NCBI GenBank assembly: GCA_036268375.1
Contig: DATAUH010000330.1
Location: 1 to 10,026 of the forward strand
Reading direction: 5' to 3'
DNA length: 10,026 nt
Source of the DNA: PALSA-243 sp036268375
GTDB taxonomy: Bacteria; Acidobacteriota; Terriglobia; Bryobacterales; Bryobacteraceae
In this document: one piece after another, positions 5,224 through 10,026 of the stretch
Layout: each line of letters begins with the position of its first letter
Numbering within the stretch: position 1 is the stretch's first letter
Translations under genes and position numbers: made by a program
Notes under the pieces: generated by a model
Told to the model about the DNA's origin: nothing
Databases searched by the model: none
Seen by the model: only the letters and a program-made list of their open reading frames with translations

Positions 5224-7422
5224 CTACGCCCAGCTATAGCCCGACTTAGTGAGCGGAAGTTCGCGCACGCGTTTACCTGTAGCTGCGAAGATAGCATTCG
5301 CCACTGCGGGCAGCGCCGGAGGCAACGCAGGCTCGCCCAAACCCGTCGGCGAAAACTCCGTCTTCAGGAACTTGATCTCGATCGACGTCGGCGCCTGCGC
5401 AATCCGAACCATCGTGTGCTGATGATAGTTCGTCTGCGTCACGCGGCCCTTTTCGAGCGTGATCTCCTGACCCATCATTTCGCTGAGCCCGTCGATCACT
5501 GCGCCTTCGCTGATATTCTCCGCGCCGCTTGGGTTGATGATCTGGCTGCCGATGTCTCCAGCCACCCAAACCTTGTTGAGCTTGATCTTGCTCTGCGCGT
5601 CTACCTTCACCTCCGCCACATGCGCGAAATATCCCGCATGGCTGAAGTGGAAGGCGATGCCCATTCCCGTGCCCTTCGGCAGCGTGCGTTTGCCCCAGTT
5701 CGACATTTCGGCCGCAGCCTTCACCACGCCGATCATGCGCGACGCGTTCATGCCCGGACCCTCCGCGCCGGAGCTCAACAGTTCCAGCCGCATCTGCACC
5801 GGGTCCTTACCAGCCGCATGCGCCAGTTCATCGATGAACTGCTGAATTACGAACGCAAACGCATTGCTGCTGGGCGCGCGCAATGCTCCCGTGCGAATAC
5901 CCAGCGGCTGCACCGATGCGTTCAACGCATAGTTCGGAATGAAGCGCTGCGGAAACTCAGTGGGGCCCATCGCGCCCGACGCCACGAACTTCTTGTCCGC
6001 GCCGTAGCTGACGAAGTGGTTCTGCCATCCCACCACTTTGCCCGACGCATCCACCGCGCCTTTCAAATATTGGAAACCACCCGGACGATAGTAATCGTGC
6101 GCCATATCGTCCTCGCGCGTCCACACCAGCTTCACCGGCGTACCGGCCATCTGCTTGGCGATATAGGCCGCCTCCGCCATGTAATCGTTGTAGAGCCGGC
6201 GTCCGAACCCGCCGCCGCCGCGGATCTGGTGCACCAGCACGTCGTTCTGATCGATTTCCGCAATCTGCGCAGCCAGCCGCCTTCCGCCGCCCGGCTGTTG
6301 GCTATTGGTCCAAATCTCCAGCTTGCCGTCCTTGAAATGCGCCGTGCAATTCTGCGGCTCAAGCGGCGCATGCGAAATAAACGGATACGAATAGGCGCCC
6401 TCGACAACCTTGGCCGCGCCCTTGAAGGCAGCGTCCACATCGCCATCCTTGCGGATCGTCCATTGCGGCTCCTGTTTGCTCATTTCGGCCGCGTTTTTCG
6501 CGAACTGTTCGCTGCTCTGATCGGCGTGCGGACCTTCGTCCCACTTCACCTGCAGCTTTTTCCGCGCGGATTGCGCCAGCCACCACGAATCGGCGACGAT
6601 CGCAATGCCGCTTTCAAGCCCCGGCTCGCCGGGAATAATCGGTTCGGTGATCTGGGGCCGCTCGTAGACGAATGCGCCGCGCACGCCCGGCATCTTCTTG
6701 ATCTCGTCCAGGTTCGCGCTGACCACCTTGCCGCCGAATACACCGCACTTTTCGTACACCGCGAACTTCATTCCCGGCAACGTCGTGTCGATGCAGAACG
6801 GCGCCTTGCCCATAGTGATGGCCTTCACGTCGACGCCCGGCTGTGCGTGGCCGATGATCTTGTACTCGCTCGGATCCTTCAGCTTCAACTTGCTGACGTC
6901 CGGCGGCGGCATCGTGGCAACTTTCGCAGCCAGTTGGCCATAAGTGAGCGAACGGTCCGACGTTTTGTGCAACACGCGTCCGGAAGTAGTCGTGAGTTCC
7001 GATTCCGGCACACTCCACGTGCCGGCCGCCGCGGTGACAAACAGGGCGCGTCCCGCCGCGCCGACCTGGCGCATCGGGGTCCAGTTCGTCGGCGTGGCCG
7101 TGCTGCCGCCAGCGCTCTGGCCGTTGTATTTCGAAGGATCGATGTCCGCCTGTTCGATCTTCACCTGCTTCCAATCCACATCCAGCTCTTCCGCGATCAG
7201 CATCGGCAGCATGGTTCGCACGCCTTGGCCGAGCTCCGGATTCTTCGCCACAATCGTGACCGTGTTATCCGGCGCGACGCGAATGAAAGCGTGTGGATCG
7301 ATGGGCGCCTGTGGGCCGCCGCGACCCTGCGCCACCGCTTTCGGAGTTTCGTACAAGCCCAGGGCGACGCCGCCGCCCGCAAGCGCGCTAATTCTTAGAA
7401 ATGATCGACGATCGATGCGCAT
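5224..7422 (-). CDS. Molybdopterin-binding aldehyde oxidase/xanthine dehydrogenase-family subunit, IorB-like, Tat-exported
   Basis: The 732-residue large catalytic subunit of a molybdenum hydroxylase. Residues 1-31 carry a twin-arginine signal (DRRSFLR at 4-10, then 'ISALAGGGVALGL'), so it should fold with cofactor and be exported. Cofactor-binding segments include 'GQSAGGSTAT' (101-110), 'RGGGGFGRR' (401-409) and 'IRTGALRAPSSNAF' (509-522). GLGEP (694-698) holds the catalytic Glu697. The order and length match the isoquinoline 1-oxidoreductase beta-subunit group, which inserts oxygen from water into N-heterocycles or aldehydes and passes electrons to the 2Fe-2S subunit encoded just upstream. 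No cytochrome partner or XdhC-type maturation gene is in view. The start has an excellent TAAGGAGG ten bases upstream, overlapping the IorA stop codon. The real substrate cannot be inferred, as this family is broad. Confidence 0.93.
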   Translation of the reverse strand: MRIDRRSFLRISALAGGGVALGLYETPKAVAQGRGGPQAPIDPHAFIRVAPDNTVTIVAKNPELGQGVRTMLPMLIAEELDVDWKQVKIEQADIDPSKYNGQSAGGSTATPTNWTPMRQVGAAGRALFVTAAAGTWSVPESELTTTSGRVLHKTSDRSLTYGQLAAKVATMPPPDVSKLKLKDPSEYKIIGHAQPGVDVKAITMGKAPFCIDTTLPGMKFAVYEKCGVFGGKVVSANLDEIKKMPGVRGAFVYERPQITEPIIPGEPGLESGIAIVADSWWLAQSARKKLQVKWDEGPHADQSSEQFAKNAAEMSKQEPQWTIRKDGDVDAAFKGAAKVVEGAYSYPFISHAPLEPQNCTAHFKDGKLEIWTNSQQPGGGRRLAAQIAEIDQNDVLVHQIRGGGGFGRRLYNDYMAEAAYIAKQMAGTPVKLVWTREDDMAHDYYRPGGFQYLKGAVDASGKVVGWQNHFVSYGADKKFVASGAMGPTEFPQRFIPNYALNASVQPLGIRTGALRAPSSNAFAFVIQQFIDELAHAAGKDPVQMRLELLSSGAEGPGMNASRMIGVVKAAAEMSNWGKRTLPKGTGMGIAFHFSHAGYFAHVAEVKVDAQSKIKLNKVWVAGDIGSQIINPSGAENISEGAVIDGLSEMMGQEITLEKGRVTQTNYHQHTMVRIAQAPTSIEIKFLKTEFSPTGLGEPALPPALPAVANAIFAATGKRVRELPLTKSGYSWA

Positions 7423-7432
7423 GGTGGTGTGC

Positions 7433-7440
7433 CCTCCTTA
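7433..7440 (-). promoter_or_regulatory. Shine-Dalgarno of the IorB-like gene, overlapping the IorA stop
   Basis: The minus strand reads TAAGGAGG, a full anti-Shine-Dalgarno match whose TAA is the stop codon of the upstream 2Fe-2S gene. It sits ten bases before the ATG at 7422 and indicates coupled translation of the two subunits. Confidence 0.75.
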
Positions 7441-7959
7441 TTCGTTGTTGTTACCGCCGCCCGCAGCGCCGGCCGCGCCGGTTGGACGCTTCGAGTGACC
7501 CGTCGACCCCAGTTCCGCGGCTTTGTGAATCGCCTTGCGGATACGCAAATACGTTCCGCAACGGCACAGGTTGCCGTTCATCGCCGTATCGATCTGTTGA
7601 TCGGTGGGCTTCGGCGTCTTCGCCAGCAGCGCCGCCGCCGACATGATCTGCCCGGCTTGGCAGTAGCCGCACTGCGGCACATCCAGATCCTGCCACGCCA
7701 CTTGCACCGGATGCGTTCCATTGGCCGAGAGCCCTTCGATGGTGGTGACCGCCTTCTCGCCCACCACCGAAATTGGCGTCAGGCAAGCGCGGGCCGGCAC
7801 TCCGTTCAGATGTACCGTACAGGCGCCGCACTGGCCGATGCCGCATCCGAATTTCGTGCCGTGGAGGTTGAGAGTATCGCGGAGCACCCATAACAGGGGC
7901 ATATCCGCCGGCACGTCTACCGTGGTAGAGCGCCCATTAACGGTGAGTTTATAGGGCAT
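7438..7959 (-). CDS. 2Fe-2S subunit of molybdenum hydroxylase, IorA-like
   Basis: A 173-residue electron-transfer subunit carrying two 2Fe-2S clusters. The N-terminal ferredoxin-like domain has Cys39, Cys44, Cys47 and Cys59 ('CGIGQCGACTVHLNG'). The second helical domain has Cys97, Cys100, Cys132 and Cys134 ('CGYC' and 'CRCGTY'). This is the CoxS/IorA arrangement. I chose the ATG at 7959-7957 ('MPYKLTVNGR') because it gives the family N-terminus and has GGAG ten bases upstream; the frame stays open to 8076, but those 39 residues are unlike the family. It has no signal peptide and probably leaves the cell with the Tat-tagged IorB subunit as a folded complex. The C-terminus (about 151-173) is an unusual Gly/Ala/Asn-rich tail ending GGGNNNE. 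It is the first gene of the minus-strand operon and diverges from the FAD monooxygenase. Confidence 0.95.
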   Translation of the reverse strand: MPYKLTVNGRSTTVDVPADMPLLWVLRDTLNLHGTKFGCGIGQCGACTVHLNGVPARACLTPISVVGEKAVTTIEGLSANGTHPVQVAWQDLDVPQCGYCQAGQIMSAAALLAKTPKPTDQQIDTAMNGNLCRCGTYLRIRKAIHKAAELGSTGHSKRPTGAAGAAGGGNNNE

Positions 7960-8064
7960 GGCTGTAAAACTCCGGGTGTAGTACAAGGTTACAACAAATG
8001 CCTGGGCGCTGGAACCATGCCGTTCCGCGGGCCGGGACGGGAACGGGAATGGCACAACCGTCGG

Positions 8065-8098
8065 GGCCTGCATCATCCAGGCCTGCTTACGCGTAGGC
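8065..8098. promoter_or_regulatory. Candidate operator region between the IorAB operon and the monooxygenase
   Basis: The 146-base divergent gap (7960-8105) contains GGCCTG (8065-8070) and CAGGCC (8078-8083) as a 6-bp inverted repeat, a direct repeat of GGCCTGC (8065-8071 and 8080-8086), and a near-perfect 14-base palindrome around TACGCGTA (8085-8098, one mismatched pair). Such clustering could mark a regulator site serving both directions. I see no convincing sigma-70 promoter for either gene, so this is tentative. Confidence 0.3.
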
Positions 8099-8105
8099 TG
8101 GTAGC

Positions 8106-9275
8106 ATGAGAGTGCTCATCTCCGGCGCCGGCCTCGCTGGCCCCACTCTGGCCTATTGGCTGGACTCCTTCGGCTTCGAAACAACCATTGTCGAAAAGGC
8201 TCCCAGACTGCGGACCGGCGGTTACGTGATCGATTTCTGGGGCGCGGGCTACGAAGTTGCCGCGAAGATGAAACTGCTCGAAAAGATCACGCGCGAAGGA
8301 TACTCCGTGAAGAGAGTCATCGTGGTTGACCGAACCGGAAAACAAGTTGCCGGATTTCCAGCAGCGGCATTTGCGCGGGCTACGCACGGGCGTTATGTCA
8401 GCCTCCGCCGGGGCGATCTCGCGGCGCTGATTTTCGCTCAAATCGAAGGACGGGTGGAGACTATTTTCGGCGACAGCATCTCCACCATCGTCGAGCACAG
8501 CCATGGCCTGCAGGTCACCTTCGCAAGCGGAGTCCAGCGCGAATTTGATCTCGTGGTTGGGGCCGACGGCTTGCATTCCAGGGTTCGTGAACTGGTGTTC
8601 GGTCCCGAAAGCCGGTTCGAAAAGTTCCTGGGCTACAAAGCGGCTGCATTTGGAATAGACGGATACAGGCCAAGGGACGAGTTGACTTACGTCATGTACA
8701 CCGAAGTTGGTCAGCAGGTGGCGCGTTTCTCGATGCGCGGCGACCGCACGATGTTTCTGTTCACGTTTGCTGACTCGAATCTTGACAACGGCGATATTCG
8801 AACGCAAAAGGAACTGCTCCGGCGCCGCTTCGCCGGAAGCGGGTGGGAATGTCCTTCCATCTTGAATGCGCTCGACCGCACCGATGACATCTACTTCGAT
8901 CGCGTCAGTCAGATTCGGATGGATGTCTGGTCGCGAGGGCGCGTGGCGCTGGTAGGCGACGCCGCTTATTGCGTCTCGCTCCTGGCAGGCCAGGGCTCCG
9001 CTCTGGGGATAGCGGGCGCTTACATCCTAGCCGGTGAACTGCACCGCGCCGCTGGCGACTACAGCGCGGCCTTTGCGAGATACCAGGCGATTTGCCAGCC
9101 ACTCATTCAGGCCAAACAACAGGCGGCGCTGCGTTTTGCCGGAGCGTTCGCGCCGAAATCCAAATTCAGACTCTGGCTTCGCAATCGCATTTTGAATCTG
9201 CTACGCGTAGAATGGATCGCTGACCTGACGGTCGGACGCGATCTGGAAGATAGCATCTCGCTGCCGGACTACTAA
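8106..9275 (+). CDS. FAD-dependent monooxygenase (PHBH-like class A flavoprotein)
   Basis: A 389-residue flavoprotein of the para-hydroxybenzoate hydroxylase/TetX-like superfamily. The Rossmann FAD site is at the very N-terminus: GAGLAG (7-12) and the ribose-binding Glu30. The DG motif is GADGLHSR (152-159), contacting FAD and NAD(P)H. The GD motif is 'GRVALVGDAAY' (278-288), followed by 'GQGSALGIAGAYILAGEL' (295-312). Length and motif spacing match single-component hydroxylases that use NAD(P)H and oxygen to hydroxylate aromatic or polyketide-like substrates. No signal peptide or C-terminal membrane anchor is evident, so it should be cytoplasmic. ATG at 8106 has only a weak AGG eight bases upstream. 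It diverges from the IorAB operon and is followed on the same strand, 100 bases later, by an MFS transporter with its own promoter. The substrate is unknown; relatives include antibiotic-inactivating enzymes, but that cannot be claimed here. Confidence 0.93.
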   Translation: MRVLISGAGLAGPTLAYWLDSFGFETTIVEKAPRLRTGGYVIDFWGAGYEVAAKMKLLEKITREGYSVKRVIVVDRTGKQVAGFPAAAFARATHGRYVSLRRGDLAALIFAQIEGRVETIFGDSISTIVEHSHGLQVTFASGVQREFDLVVGADGLHSRVRELVFGPESRFEKFLGYKAAAFGIDGYRPRDELTYVMYTEVGQQVARFSMRGDRTMFLFTFADSNLDNGDIRTQKELLRRRFAGSGWECPSILNALDRTDDIYFDRVSQIRMDVWSRGRVALVGDAAYCVSLLAGQGSALGIAGAYILAGELHRAAGDYSAAFARYQAICQPLIQAKQQAALRFAGAFAPKSKFRLWLRNRILNLLRVEWIADLTVGRDLEDSISLPDY

Positions 9276-9285
9276 TCCGCATTTC

Positions 9286-9314
9286 TAGTCAGGCTCTCGC
9301 CGCGAGAGTATAAT
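9286..9314 (+). promoter_or_regulatory. Sigma-70 promoter of the MFS gene
   Basis: A perfect TATAAT -10 box (9309-9314) with TAGTCA (9286-9291, four of six consensus bases) at an ideal 17-base spacing. Transcription should start near 9320, giving a leader of about 55 bases before the ATG at 9376. The consensus -10 is striking in such GC-rich DNA. Confidence 0.65.
9294..9308. promoter_or_regulatory. Perfect dyad in the promoter spacer, candidate operator
   Basis: CTCTCGC and GCGAGAG are perfect 7-bp arms around a single C. With two preceding G bases the dyad fills the 17-base spacer between the -35 and -10 boxes of the MFS promoter. That position suits a repressor that blocks RNA polymerase. 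A terminator for the upstream monooxygenase is less likely because no T-run follows and the loop would be too small unless an arm pair opens. Confidence 0.5.
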
Positions 9315-9375
9315 CCTGACAACGTGCCCTGGCAGATCCACACCCACTCCACGTCCGTGCTTCTCCACTGACCGC

Positions 9376-10026
9376 ATGCGTTCCGCCCCTTCGAATCTCG
9401 CCGAGCGTACCCGCGCGCGCGTCACCCGCCGCCTGATGCCGTTCCTGGTGTTCATCTACGTGCTGGCCTATCTCGACCGCGCTAATGTCAGCGTTGCCAA
9501 GTTGCAAATGCAGCGCGACCTGCATTTCTCGGACGCCATCATCGGCTTCGGCTCCGGCATCTTCTTCCTCGGATATCTGCTGCTGGACGTGCCCGGCAGC
9601 CTCATCGTCGAACGCTGGAGCGCGCGCAAATGGATCGCCCGCATCATGATCTCCTGGGGCCTCATCGCTGCGCTCATGGGCCTGCTCGGCACGCCGCTGT
9701 TCGGACACATCGTGCCCGTCACGCAGTTCTATGGTTTGCGCCTGCTGCTCGGAATCGCAGAGGCCGGTTTTTTCCCCGGCGTCATCGTTTACCTTTCACA
9801 CTGGTACCGGCTCGCGGACCGCTCGCGCGCCAAGGCGTACTTCATGGTGGCGCAGCCAATGGCGGTCGCGCTCGGCGTCCCACTGTCCCGCTGGATTCTC
9901 GAAACCGTGCACTGGTACGGCCTCGCCGGCTGGCGCTGGGTCTTTTTGCTCGAAGGCCTGGCGCCGTTTCTGATGGGCTTCGTGACTCTGCGTTATCTCA
10001 CCGATCGTCCGGAGCAAGCGCGCTGG
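9376..10026 (+). CDS. MFS transporter, ACS (anion:cation symporter) type, cut by the window end
   Basis: The first 217 residues of an inner-membrane transporter; the frame is open to the window edge, and the full family length is about 430. Visible helices lie near 20-41, 55-77, 87-107, 118-140, 155-175 and 186-206, the first six-helix half. Family marks are 'YLDRANVSVAKLQM' (32-45), 'GYLLLDVPGSLIVER' (66-80), 'LLLGIAEAGFFPGVIVYL' (123-140) and 'GWRWVFLLEG' (185-194). This pattern is typical of the ACS family, which takes up organic anions such as sugar acids, tartrate or phthalate with protons. The ATG at 9376 is chosen because it gives the expected short cytoplasmic N-terminus; no good Shine-Dalgarno is visible. 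It may serve the oxidative enzymes upstream, but it has its own promoter and possible operator, so separate induction by its substrate is plausible (inference). Confidence 0.92.
   Translation, partial: MRSAPSNLAERTRARVTRRLMPFLVFIYVLAYLDRANVSVAKLQMQRDLHFSDAIIGFGSGIFFLGYLLLDVPGSLIVERWSARKWIARIMISWGLIAALMGLLGTPLFGHIVPVTQFYGLRLLLGIAEAGFFPGVIVYLSHWYRLADRSRAKAYFMVAQPMAVALGVPLSRWILETVHWYGLAGWRWVFLLEGLAPFLMGFVTLRYLTDRPEQARW

Noticed and set aside
5416..7398. A 660-codon open frame on the plus strand, antisense to the IorB-like gene.
   Set aside because: It mirrors a clear Tat-tagged molybdopterin enzyme, has an Arg/His/Leu-rich composition typical of GC-rich antisense frames, and no recognisable domain.
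7960..8076. Upstream extension of the IorA-like protein to 8076.
   Set aside because: The extra 39 residues are unlike the family, while the ATG at 7959 gives the typical N-terminus with a well-placed GGAG.
8073..8807. A 244-codon minus-strand frame opposite the FAD monooxygenase.
   Set aside because: The plus strand carries all three flavoprotein motifs in order; the antisense frame has none of any kind.
9294..9308. Intrinsic terminator of the FAD monooxygenase.
   Set aside because: No T-run follows and the loop is one to three bases; the sequence instead sits exactly inside a promoter spacer.

Overview
The window is dense, GC-rich bacterial chromosome with ten complete protein genes, one more running off the right edge, and short intergenic gaps. 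Nothing identifies the species directly. The combination of an ECF41-type sigma factor with a carboxymuconolactone-decarboxylase partner, a Tat-exported IorAB-type molybdenum hydroxylase, a GH97-type domain protein and an ArsA ATPase with a C-terminal Hsp20-like domain suggests Acidobacteriota (Solibacter/Bryobacter-like) or a similar soil bacterium. That placement is inference. I see no mobile element, CRISPR array, tRNA or rRNA.

Layout. (1) Positions 14-3500, minus strand, five genes reading right to left: an ECF41-like sigma factor, a YbgC-type 4HBT thioesterase, an ArsA/Get3-like ATPase with a C-terminal Hsp20-like domain, a 67-residue CxxC protein, and a 247-residue protein with a LigA-like helical N-terminus. 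The last three are tightly packed: the CxxC gene's Shine-Dalgarno lies inside the ATPase gene, and the last two overlap as TAGTG. (2) Positions 3495-4032, plus strand: an AhpD/CMD-family protein diverges from the sigma gene. The gap holds a TGTCACG-N16-CGTC element that fits the ECF41 promoter, so sigma factor and target form a textbook pair. (3) Positions 4043-4444: a hairpin, a probable housekeeping promoter and rpsT (ribosomal protein S20). (4) Positions 4460-7959, minus strand: IorA-like 2Fe-2S subunit, then IorB-like molybdopterin subunit with a Tat signal, then a secreted protein that is only the N-terminal domain of a GH97 glycosidase. (5) Positions 8106-10026, plus strand: an FAD-dependent monooxygenase, then an MFS transporter (ACS type) cut by the window end. 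The transporter's promoter has a consensus -10 box and a perfect 7-bp dyad filling the -35/-10 spacer.

Functionally, the sigma/CMD pair looks like an oxidative or reactive-compound response module. IorAB, the monooxygenase and the transporter are consistent with oxidation and uptake of small organic, possibly aromatic or heterocyclic, compounds, but no substrate can be read from sequence. The least explained piece is the group ArsA-Hsp20 / CxxC small protein / LigA-like protein. It looks like a co-translated complex of unknown purpose and is my best candidate for an undescribed system.
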